Shown here: positions 21,901-33,900 of the stretch, in pieces
Position numbering within the stretch: position 1 is the first letter of the stretch
How the letters are laid out: every line of letters starts with the position of its first letter
Source: Rallus limicola
Lineage: Eukaryota > Chordata > Aves > Gruiformes > Rallidae
Assembly (NCBI GenBank): GCA_022605955.1
Contig: JAKCOZ010000041.1
Span: 1,820,001 to 1,884,000, forward strand
DNA length: 64,000 nucleotides
Direction of reading: 5' to 3'
Translations under genes and position numbers: made by a program
Notes under the pieces: generated by a model
The model's input: only the letters and a program-made list of their open reading frames with translations
The model's database searches: none
What the model was told of the DNA's origin: nothing

Positions 21901-24900
21901 CTCCGTGGTGGCAGTGCAGTGGGGACAGCCCAGTGGGGACAGCCCGTAAGCAGTGACCGTCCCGAGCCCCCACCCTGTGCCGATGCCGGTGTGGGAGCTT
22001 TGCGGAGTGGCCAGCCTGGCTCCCAGCAGTGAGGGGAGGGCGGCAGCAGGTACTGTGAGTGTGAGGGGCACTGGGTGACTCCCCAGACACCCCGCAGCTC
22101 TCCCCACAGCCAGCAAGGGGCTCAGTGACGGGAGGAAGCTGCTCTGTGCCAGCAGGCATGAGAAAAGGCTTGGCTGCAGCCATGGCTGTGGTGACAGAGG
22201 GACTTACTTCCCCGGCTGCATCCCTGGGCTCTTCATCCAAGCTGAATCCCGGCTGCAGAAGCTGGGTGCCCTGAGTGCTACCAAAACACAGGGCAAGCTG
22301 AGCCCTCCAGTGATCCCCCCAACTGCCTCAACTCCCTGCAGCCGTGCTCTGCCGCTCACCTGGGCTCCCTGTGGGGCCGGGAGCCCCCAACCACACCACC
22401 ACCTTGTCCTGCCCCATGTCCCCAGCCCGATCGCCCTGCTGGCCCTGGTGCCGCTGTGCCGAGGTCGGCAGGGGCAGAGTCACCGCAGGGCTGCGGCGGC
22501 TGCCTGCCAGCTCCCATGTGGCCCCCAGATGGGTCCTGTGGTTCCCGGCAGCCAGAGTTCACCCCACGGCACCCGCAGCCCCCTCACTCTTGTTTGTGAA
22601 GACAATAACCGACCGTGAACGATTTCGGAGCTGGCGTGGAAAAGCAAAGGGCTGCCAGAGCTAAACCCAGCATGGCGCTTCTGGCACCTCTGTGCAGGGC
22701 AGAGAGGACCCTGCGTGGGGGTAGGAGGGATGGGGCAGGCACAGGTCCACAGCCCTGGGCCAGCACAGAGACAGTGACCCACTGCCAGAGGAACCAGGGA
22801 CCCCCCACCCCTTCGGCGTGGGCATTATGTACCATTGGCCATGCCAGCCCTGTGACCGGCACTGTGGCTCTGCCACTGCAGCAGCCTGGTAATGGTGCAC
22901 AGAGGTGCTGGATCTCCCACCCCCCCACCATGAGCAGCCACCTCCAGTCCCGGCTGCTGGCCCCAGCAGGACGCCCGCTCTCCAGAAGGACCCGCAGCCA
23001 GGGCGGGAGAAACTCGTCCTGCCCTTGGCTCCAGCACACAGGCCTCCTCGCCAGCACAAACACGGCGCTCGCCAGCCAGCGCGGCTCACTTGGAAGAGGC
23101 AGCGCTGGTCAAGCCCAGCCCAGCGCTCCCAGCCACGGGGCAGGATGTGGGGCAGGAGGGGCCCGTCCCCCACCTCCAACATGCTGGCATGGGAGCTGGC
23201 TCCCAGGGGGAAAGGGCCTGGAGAAGGGAACACGTCCCAGGACTGGTGCCAAGCGGGATGGAAACCCCAGGAGCTGGGGCCAGGAGAGCGCTTCTGCACC
23301 TGAGCTGCGCGGCCGCCGGCTGCCAGGACTCAGTAGCTGGAGATTCGATAGGCGACCGCGCAGGCTCCTGCGCACAGCCGGGCCCCCGCACCATCCGGCA
23401 CGGCACCTGAGAGACAGCGGTGGGCAGCAGCCCCCTGGCACGGGTGGCACGGTTGGCAGAGGGCAGAGGGGTGCTGCCGCTGCGGCCCCCGGCCTGCGCT
23501 GTGCCGGCTGCGGCTTGGGGCCATGTTTTCCACATTAGTTCCATCCCGGCTGAGCAGCTCACTTGGCAGCGAGTGTGCGGGGGGCTGGGGCCACTCTGTT
23601 TTCAGTGGTGGCTCAACACCTGGCTGTGCAGATGTTGCCAGAGGTGAGTGTGCGGGGGGCCGGTCTGCAGCCAGTCATGGGGTGGGGGTGTCCCTGGGGA
23701 AGCACAGGGAAGCCCCACGTCTGCTTCCCTGTGCTGAGGGTCTTGGGAGGGATGGGGCAGGGTGACCCAGCTCTGACACTGGGCACTGGCACGGTTCAGT
23801 TGGTGGGGCAGCCATGGGGTGGCTGTGGGTCCCTGGGGCTGGCAGAGCTGGGCACGGACCCTGGCACCCAGCCCAGGGTGATGCTGAGACCCACTCGTGT
23901 CCTGGCACAGGGGACCAGCTGCAGCCTGAGATGCTCATCCCTCCTGGCAGGCTGAGAGGCGCCCCCAGCTCCAGGTCAGCGTGTGGGGAGCCACAGAGAC
24001 CGCCCAGCTTCCGGGCCATGCCAGCACCACGGTGGCCCAGCCTCCTCCAGCCCATTGTGTGGGTCCAGCCCAGCCAGTTTTGGGCAGCCCAGGTCGGGGG
24101 AAACTTGCGCTCCCTCCTTGGAGCCGGGTCGGCGGCATGGGGAGAGTTTCCCAGCAGGCTTCCCCAGCTCAGCCCACCCCTCCCAGCACCGGTACCCCAG
24201 GGTCCCCAGCCCTGCTGCCTGCACAGCCTTGGAGTGCTCGGCTGCTGGGGGCTGCGGGGGGCCAGCGCCAGGGAGCAGGGCTGGTGTGTTGGCTGCAGCT
24301 GTTGGCAGAGATGCCGGGTGAGCTGGTAACAGCTGCCCACAGGGAGCGACCGCCTTTGGCTCCTCGGCTGCCTGAGGGAGCCCATCACAAAGCTGCCCCG
24401 GCACTGGGGTCACCCCTGGGGTGCTGGGGAGCCCGGGGCAGAGCCGGGGGGTTGGGTGGGTGGGAGGGTGCTGAGGAGGGCCCTAGGCAGGGCTCCTGTG
24501 GTTGGTCGCAGCCAGGACAGCTCAGCTCTGCCTGTGGCTAGCAAAGCATGAGCATGGCTAGCGGACCACAGGCATGTGAACCCTGCAGGAAGCAACCCCT
24601 GCGTGGGCACCGGAGGCACCAGAGCCTGAACCATCCCTGGGGCAGGGCTGGGCCAGGGGGACCCCCCAGGACTGGGGCACTGCGGGGTGCTCTGGGGACA
24701 GACACCTCCTCCCGTATCAAAGGATGGCTCCAGGCACATGAGAGAAGCCATGGCTCCCTCCAAACCCCATGAGACTACAGGGGGCAGGAGGATTGGCTTC
24801 CTGGGGAGCCGAGGGGGTTAACTACAGCACCGCATCCTCCTCTGCACAAGAATTCCAGCGATTTCCCTCCCTTGCCAAAGCAGGAGCGCAGAGCAGCCTC

Positions 24901-27900
24901 TCCCAGGCCAGCTCCGCTCCGGGTCTCTGCCTGGTGCTGGGCAGACTCGGAGCTGCCACTTGCCCCCAGAGAGCCCAGGGATCCCAATCATAGTGACAGG
25001 GCACAGAGATGCTCCAGTAGCCATCACACTGCCAGCACCAACCCCTGTGCTCTGCCAGGGGTGGGGTGTCATGGTGGGGATGGACCAGGGTGAGCCCCTC
25101 CTGCCTGCTGGCCAGGGCAGCCTCGCCGGGTGCCCCTTGCCTTGGGAAGCCAGCACCCTCAGTGCCATGTTGGCTCTGCCTCTCCCACCCCACTGACAGC
25201 ACAGCTCCCCCCACACTTCCATCCAGGACCTCCTGCCCCTGGTGAGGCCAACAGAGAGCCCAGAGGCTGCTGCGGGCCCTGCAAGGGCAAGAAGGCACAT
25301 GGGCTCCCATTAGGATAGCGGCTGTGGAGGCTCCAACCTTGGCGAGGCTGCCCTGGCACTGAGCTGGGCTGGGAGCAGGGCTGGGTGGGCTGCAGCATCC
25401 ATCCACTCCGCACTCATCCCTCCCCTCCTGGAACCCATCTCTCCCAGCAGCCACCAGCCCCGTGAGCCCCGCCGCGAGGCCGTTACCAAATCCCCAAATC
25501 GCCTTTGCTGTCTCTTGAGCTCAAGCCTGGGACAGTGAGTTGGGGGGCTCCCAAAATGGGAGCCCTGGCCCCAGGCAAGTGACCCGTACCCTGCCAAGCC
25601 AGCAGCAGGGAAGGGCACGCGCGTGAGACGGTGCCTCCCATGTTCCCGCATCCCCGGCCATGCCGCTGGCTCATCCCAAATCCTCAACTTCCCCATGTCT
25701 GCCATACCAAGCAGCATTCCTGGGAAGGACGGCCGAGGGGGAAGCAGAGCAGAGGAAATATAAACAGTCCCGTGCAGCTACGCTGGGGAACAGAAGCATG
25801 AGAGCGCCGAGCGCGCGGTGCTATAAATAGGCAGCCCAGAGCCAGGCCAACTTTTTCAAAGCTTCCCACGGTCTCCTTGGGAATGTGGGATGCTGAGGAC
25901 CTTCCCCCGTCCCGGAGGAAGCCGCTGCTGAGGCTGGGAGTCAGGTACCCCTGGGGTGACCCTGGCGTGGGATACCACGCTGATGGGGTGCGGGGGAGGA
26001 AGGCCACAAGTCTCCCTGCGCCCCACCGCGCCTTTCCCCGGTGAGCTATCCCAGCCAGCCCTGGGCTGACAGTTGGGTTCCAGGCAGAGGTGACACGCTG
26101 GGGTCTGTGGGGTCCTGGCTGTGGTCACCCCAGTCTGGATCTCCCCCTGCCCGCAGCATCGCCCTGCCACTGCCGCCACGCTGCCCTCAAGCACACTCTC
26201 CCTGCTGTACTCTCCTACCATGCTGGGGCCAGCGTGGCCCACCGGCTGGTGGTCACAGTGGTCATGGCGAACCCTGGGCAGGGGTGGGGCAGCCCCAGCC
26301 TTAGGGCACACCAGAGTCCTGCCCCACATTACGTGTGTGGTGGGGACAGACAGACCCCTGGGGACACCCTCCCAGCTGTCCCCGGGCGCCCTCAGCCCTG
26401 GTCCCGCTCATTAAACCAGAGCTCATTAAACCGTGAGCAGGAACGTGCGCTCACCCGGCACGCGCGGCCGTTCCCTCGCCCCCGGTCCTGCCGAAACGGC
26501 GGCGGGGGGAAGTTTCTCGTGAGAACGAAGGCAGCTCCTCTCCATCCCACACTGTCCACGCTCGCCTCGGCCCCGCAGCCCGGCACCGACGGCGCCCGCC
26601 CCAGCCCCGTAATGGGAGCCAGGTGCTGGCCAGATGCGCGCAGCCCCTCGCGCAGGGGCGGGATGCAGCACAGCGGCTCCGCACGCCCCCGGCCCGGGAC
26701 GATGCTGCGTGCGGTGGGCAGCTCTACCCCCACCCCACAGCAGCCACCCCCCTTCTCTCCAGCAGCATCTCCCCACGGCATCGACTGCTCCCTGTCAGTA
26801 AAGGCTCTGCAGGACGCAGATGTGCGTTGAGTGATGTGAGACGCCCCAGCCGGCCTCACGCACCCCACTCTGGAAGGAGTTGCTTTAGTGGACCAGCAAG
26901 TCCTCAGACCGCTGTGCATCCATCCTGCCCCCTTCAGTGGGACCACGCAGAGCAGAGGGTGGCAGGGGCACAGGCAAGCAGCCATCGTGCCATTCCCCAG
27001 CCACCACCCTGTGCTGGTCCCAGTGACACACCTGAGGCAGCAGCTGCAGTGCAGGCACCCTCTCAGTGCTCTCACCCCTCAGCCCTGTCCCCTCACAGTG
27101 CGGGACCCTCAGTGGGGTTTGCCCAGGCACTGCAGGGGTGAGAGCAGGAGTGGAGAAGGCCTGAGCAGAAGCCATAAGGGAAAGGATGCGACTCGCTTCC
27201 GGGGAGAGGGTCAAGACGAGGCGGGTGACCACCAGCACCATGGGAGGGGAGAGGGGGGAGGGCTGCAGCCGGGGCAGCATGGCCTTGGGAGGGACGAGGC
27301 AGAGGACAGGCCACAGGGGACGGCTCCAGAAGGACGGCAGCATTTGGCCCAGACCCAGGCAGGCAGGGGAGCACGGCTGCAAGGTGGGAAGGCACAGCCA
27401 GACCTGCTGCGGCAAAAGGGGGGGCTTTGCCCTCTCCAGAGTGAGTTCAGGGGTCCAGAAAGGCATCTTGGGCAGCAACAGAGCGAGCCCATCCCCAGCG
27501 CTTGCAGGCAGAGGGGCTGCTGTGCTTGCATCCCCTGCCCCAGCCCAGATGCAGGGATGAGGGGCTGGGGGACATCCAGCAGGATGAGGCCACTGCTGTC
27601 CCAAGGGGCATGATGGCCTCGGGTATGTACCGGGCAGCTTCTGGGGTCAGCCAGACCCTAGCCACGCCACTCCTGCTGCGTCACACTCCGCCTGCTGCTG
27701 GGGCATGCTCAAAATAGCTGTGACGGATGTAGCCAGGAACAGGGTGGGGGGGTCAGGCCCCCATTGCAGGCACAGCCCTGGGGTGGGGGCAGCCAGCCAG
27801 CCCGGCCCTGCAGCCTGCACCGTCCTCACCACCTATCCCAGGTCCCCAGCCCCAAGCGTGATGCATCTGGGATGCCCAAGCGTACCATCAGGCATCACTG

Positions 27901-30900
27901 CACCGCAGCAGCAACCCCTCCTCTAGCCACTCTTCTCTTAGCTCGTCCTCATCTTTTCTCCCTGCTCTAAAAAAAAGGAGTGCTTTGATGAGGCAGGATG
28001 GTAAATAAGACAAATCAGCCCGAGGAGCAGCCCTCTGCCCAGTCCGGCTTTGGCATGGCAAAGGGGCTGGGGTGAGCCGGCGGCAGTGCCAAGCCCAAAC
28101 CCTGCGCGGCTGTGGAGGAAACCCAGCCCCCGGTACAGCCCAGCTGGAAAACCCACTGCCCTGCTCACTTCACTCATCGCTGCAAAAAACACCCCAAAAC
28201 CCCAACCGAACAACCCAGCTGCTTCAAAGGCCGGAGCTCAGGAGGTGCTGGCACCACACGGCGGCCTCAGCATCACCCGGTTTCGTAACCGTGCTGGCTC
28301 GGGGAGGAAGGCGCCTTTCCAAGTAACCCAGCCCTCCAGCAAGCAGGAGAAAAAGGAGTAAAAAACCCCAGCACGCAGGAGTGTTATTCCTCTTGGCCAC
28401 GCAAGCCCTGTGCAAACTTCCAGAGGATTTATGGCATTTTAAAGTTTTCCCCTTCAGCACAGTGCTTCTCCAAGACTAAACATCTTCATCAATCCTCAGC
28501 CAGCCAGGGCTGGGGCTGCGGCGCAGCAGCGCTCGGCCGCGGCAGCGAAGGTGCATTATTTCTCTTGGCAAACTTGGAGCACCGGCCCCGGGCTGGATCA
28601 GACGGCAGCGGAGGGAAGTGAGCTGCCTGCTTTGAACAGCCACCATCACTCACACGTTATTTTTAATAGCTCAGCGAGACAGAGTCCACCCTCCCCAGGA
28701 GACTTGGCTCGAGCCCATCGCGCTCACAGCTTTGCCGAAACGCCGTTACACAAGCCGACAGGTCTGGCAGGGGGGGAGAAGCGGGGGGCAGGCGGGGAGG
28801 GGAGCAGTGTTTGGGGATGGTGGATGGGCGTGGGGTGAATTTGGGAGCAGACACCAGTACCTTCTGGCCTCCTGGAGCCGGGGAGCATCATGAGGGCTGG
28901 GAGCACTGTTTGTGGAGCTCACTGGCCTGGGTAACCGCTGGGTTTATATAAGTGCACTGTGGGGTGTATCTCTAAGGCTGCCTGAAGGGTCAAGGCACTG
29001 CTCACACCCACAGAAAGTGCCCAGGGGCAACCGGCGGCCTGAGAGCCCTGGTGCAGCACGGTGCCAGAGCACCGTCTCCCTCCTCAGTGCCTGGGGTTAC
29101 AGCTGTGCTGGGCACCAGAGGCCACTAGCTCCCAAACCCCCCCAGCACGGGCATGTCAGCAGCAGGAGAGACACACGGAGCCACAGAGCTCGCTGCAGCC
29201 ATCTCACCCTGCTCTCTGCAGCATCCCTCCCTCCCAGAGACTTCCAGACCCTTCCGCAGTGAAGGACAGCAGACACCAGCAGCCGGAGCCCCCAAGCCGC
29301 AGGAAACCTCTAATAAAAGGCTGTTTAAACTCCACGTCAGGGTTTAAGTCCTCTACTTATTTCCTAATCACTGTTATTTGCTGAGCTGTGTGGATCCAGC
29401 CGCCCAGCCCTCACCCTTGGCAGGTCCTCATCCCCAAGTGCCTTTTGCCCAGCTCCCGTATGGCGGCACGGAGCCCGGGAGCCCGACACGGTGCCCATGG
29501 GGAGCGGGGTGGCTGCCCACAGGCAGACACAGCCCCAGCAGCACGAGGGGAGCTCCCCAGCAGGCGGTAAGGCTGGGTTACCCGGTGCCAAACCCCGCCG
29601 GGGCCGAGGAGGAGGTTGCCTACTCCCCCTTCCCTCAGCTTGTGCTGGGGCTGGGACAGTTTGGGGCACCAAGGCCACCCCATGGCACGCAGTGGGTACC
29701 CCAGTCAGGTAGGGCTGCCCGTACCATGTTACCCGGGAGGGACAGTACCTGGAAGGCAGCCGGGCCAGCTCGGGGGTCAAAGAGCCGCAGTTTCTTGTCC
29801 TGTTGAGATAAAAAGAAAACAGAGGCGGGTTAAGGACCCCATGGCCAGCAGGATGTCGGGCTGTGCTGGGCAGCAGGCTGGGGAGAGCAGCCCCCCTCCT
29901 TCCTGCCCAGCGCTCGCCTGCCCCCCCCGGATGGCTCACACTGCGCCCTCCACGGCTAGGGGTGCACCCCCAGCCCCCACAGCCTCACCAGGACCCCAAC
30001 ACCCTCAAAACTGCGCCCAGAGAAGAGTTGGGGAGCCTCCAAAGCAGAGCCAGGGCTGGAGCCCGCCCTCCCAGATGCTACCCTCCCAGTGCTGCCCAGC
30101 ATCCTGTTGCTGGGGGAGCGAGCCAAACGGGGCACGGGGTAGCCCTCAGAAAGGGCTGGCAGGGTGCAGAGGCAGCAGGGGGGTGTCCCAGTGCCGGCCG
30201 CACTGCCAGGGTGCCACACAGGAGGCTTGTGCCGTGCCACACAGACCCGCACGGCAGAGCGCGGTGATGCTGCTGAGCTTGAGGGGGCCACACGGCACGG
30301 CCTGGGGGCTGAGCGGCGCCCTACGGCACAGCTGGGGGGCTGATCCACCCTCCACGGCACAGCTGGGGGCCTTCTCCTCGGCGCTCAGCCTGCTCGCTGA
30401 GCCCGTACGCTGCGGCCCTGGCCCGGCTCCGCCGCGCCTGGCCTCCATGGCCGCGCACACCCGCGCGGCCGGCAGCGCACGGCAGGCGCCACCTAGTGCT
30501 GCCGTCCCCCTCGGCTCCGGCACCGCTCTCCGACCTCATTTCTGCTCTTTTCTCCCCAAAACAGCGTCACCGCGTGCCCCGCCAAGGGCCGGGGCGCAGC
30601 CAGCCCCGCCGTGCCGTGCCGTGCCGTGCCGCAGGGAGCTCGCCCACGCGAGCTGCTCACCTTGCAGGAGGTGCCGAGAAGGCGCCCGTCTCCCTTCCAG
30701 GCCAGGCTCTGCAGCTGGTCCCCGTGGGAGTCCAGGGCTGGGGGAGGAAAGCAGGCTCAGGGATGGGGTCAGGCACACAGCTTCCCGCAGATGAGGCAGG
30801 AGCGTGGGCAGGAGGAACCATCGCTCTCCCACCCGGGAGCACTGGAGTGCTTCCCAAGGCCGGTCAGCAACAGCCCACAGCGCCCACAGCACCCACAGCA

Positions 30901-33900
30901 CCCACATCTGCCCTGCCACATGCAGGGAGAGGGACATGTCACCCCAGAATCCACAGCAAAGACACCCTGGGCAGTCCAGGAGCCTCTGGCCTGCGCACGT
31001 GCGCGAGGGGCTGCCCCTGCCCAAAAAGACACCCGCACCTACCTGTCAGCGGCTGCTGCTGCCCAGCATCCCAGATGGTGACTCGCTTCCCTGCGCCGCT
31101 GGCCAGGACGCCGTCTGCTGTGGGGTGGAACAGCAGCACAGCCACAGGGCCCCCGCCGGAGCCCAGGGTGAGCCCGGCGCTGCCAGGCATGTCCTGGCCG
31201 CTCTCAGGCAGGCGCCACACCTTCACCTGCAGCCCCGGGGAGAGGCAGGTCAGTCCCTGAGCAGGAGAGCCGGCTGCACCTGGGTGCTAGCAGCCCTCAA
31301 CCCAGGCTCCCTGTTTTCCAAGGCTTCAGTCCCTGGGGACCCCGGGTGACCCCTTCATTGTGGCTCCATGGGACCAGAGTTGTGGCCATGCCAGGTGGGA
31401 GAGGGTCGATCCGTCTGCCCTGTGCCCCAGAATCTGGGGACATCCCACACCTTTCCCCAAGGCCGGCACCCTCTACTCCAGGCTCCTCTCATTCCCGTTT
31501 CTCCATCCCCATCTCCTCCAGGCTCTACAGTGAATCCCAGAGACGCTGGGCAACACACGGTGCCCTTTACGGACCCCCAGCACAGCACCACTCACCATCT
31601 CATCAGCAGAGCCTGTAGCCAGCAGGAGCTGGTCGAAGGGTGAGAAGTCAAAGTCCGTCACCACATCTGGAAGGAGAAGAGCAGAGGTTCACCCCCTCAT
31701 CGCCCTGCGGGCAGTGTGCCTACCCCCTCTGCTCTTCCCCAGCCTCAGACCCTTTTCCTGCACACCCATCTGCAGGCAGGCATGGGCAACAGGGTCAGAC
31801 CCAGCCCCGATGAGGCAGTTTGAAGCAGCTCAGCTTTGCTGCAGGAGCCTGAGCCCCTCCACGCTGCCCGCCTGGACCTCACACCCCTTCTTGAAGGGAC
31901 AGGCAATGACATGTCCCCGTCTGACCCACCGCCACCACCCAGGGCTGCCTCTGATTTCAGGATGGACACCCCCAGGAAGCACATGGAGAAGCACCAACAG
32001 CACAAGGGCATCCATGCGGGCTCAGATGCTGGCGAGCGAGGCCACAGCCGACTGGGGCTGTGCGGGCAACAAGGCTGCCTTTGTAACTAACGCCCTGGCT
32101 TGGCGCGCTGGCGGCAGGGCCGCTCCTCACGGCTGCAGTGGGAGGAAGGCTGGCACTGCCAGCAGCAGCCCCTCGGATGCAGTTGGCACACTGGGGAAAG
32201 TAGGTCACTGCGTACTGTTCCGCTGCCAGCAGGCTGCGGGGAGACAGGCCCGGGAGGCACAAAGAAGCCAGCAGCTCGCCCAGACGCGTTTTGCCCTAGG
32301 AGGAGAGGAAAAAAGCCCTTCCCTGCTTCGGAAGCGTTGCTCTGGCATGGCTGGCTTCACAGGGATCCTGCTAAATCTCATTAAGGAGCCATTAACGTAT
32401 CGCTGGCTCCTCATGCACCCTCCATCCCAGCTTGCTGGTGCCATACGCCACCGCAGTGAGGTCAAGCCACTGCACGCAGGAAAGCGGTGCTGGCACTGGC
32501 TCCTGCCTTGCTGCTCCGGTGCAGTTTTATTGGGAAATGGGTGATGGGTGCCACCCTGGCTGACACTGCCACTCCAGCAGCAGGAGAGGGGTACCACAGG
32601 CTCCTCAGCACCCCATGCCCAAGCAGTGTGTGCTCCTCTGCTGGCAGCAGTGCCGCCAGCCGCCTCGGTCCCTGCAGCACTCAGGCTGCCCACATCAGAG
32701 CTTCTCAGGGCCACTGGTCCAGCCTGTTCCACCCATTGCTGGAGCTGGGTACCGCTGTGGTGATGCCATCCCCAGCTCCTCTGCCAGCCGGGCACTGGGT
32801 GTACTTGGAACTTCAGGGCGTGCAATGAGTAACATGGGAGGGGTGTGCTGGGGGAAGAGTGTGAGCAAGAGCTTGAGCATTCAGACCTTGCTGTGGCTCA
32901 AGAGATGAAGGGACATGGACAAATCGGGCTCCTCAGCCCAAGCACAGCCTGGCAGAGCCGCATGTGGTCAGTGTGGGACACCTGGCTTGTGCCTTGTGCA
33001 CAGGTGACATTTGTCAGGGTGTTACTCAGGGCAGTGGTCCCTGATGATTCTGGCAGCCCCCCCAGTCCCCTGCCTAGGAGACAGCCCAGAACAGTACCCT
33101 GGGCTGGGACTTGGCACCTGAGCCCCTCTGCACAGCCCACGCTGGGCCAAATGCCCTGCAGAGGTGGGAGGTGGCACCAAGGACTCAGTGCCCTGGTGCG
33201 GAGTGCAGTGTAGATACTGGACAAGCCAGACAGGGCTGGCAGCTCACCTGAGTGGCAGCAGAGCTGAGACATGGTCCTCTTGCCTCCGCCCTCGCACTCC
33301 AGGGGCACGATGCCCAGCACACCTTCAGGAGAGGACACAGGAGCGGGTCACCAGCCTGCCCATCACCCCCACCATGCTCCCAGGGTCTGTCCCCCCAAAC
33401 CTGTGACCATCACCCAGCTTTGCAATGCAAGCAGAGAGGTGCAGGACTGTCAGCACCTTTGGGGGATCTCCGGGAAAACCTCCTCCAACTCATCCTGCTG
33501 CCTCTTGGGGCCGACCCAGCAACGAGCCCCGCAGGGACCCCAGGGTCAAATCCATCCCGCCCCTGCCTCCAGCCTCACTTGGCAGCCTTTTCCCTGTGTC
33601 TCACCTGCTGCCTCAGCATTGTATGCAATCCAGCGGCAGCTGGCCTTCACGTGGTTCCCACAGGATGTGACGGAGCCCGCTCGGATACCCCCGATCCAGG
33701 CCTGGACAGAGAGGGAAAACCCATGTCAAGGGATATCTCTGCCTTGGAGGGTCCCCACACCCTGGTTGGAGCATGGGTGGAGAGGAGAGGTATCGACACA
33801 GCACGGCTAGAGACCCTCAGCCCCAAGGAAGCTCCTATGCCAATGGACTGGGTGGTGCCTGGAGGCTGCCAATGCCACTGGAGCTGCTCTAGTGCTCTCT

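Larger units (their letters stand above)
21755..29748 (-). other. CORO7 intron 7
   Basis: 8 kb with no supportable exon and no recognised transposable element. Points of interest inside it are the CTATAAATAG site at 25821, the CpG-rich patch at 26400-26720, and a TATATAAG box at 28945 on the plus strand with AATAAA at 29312. Confidence 0.6.
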
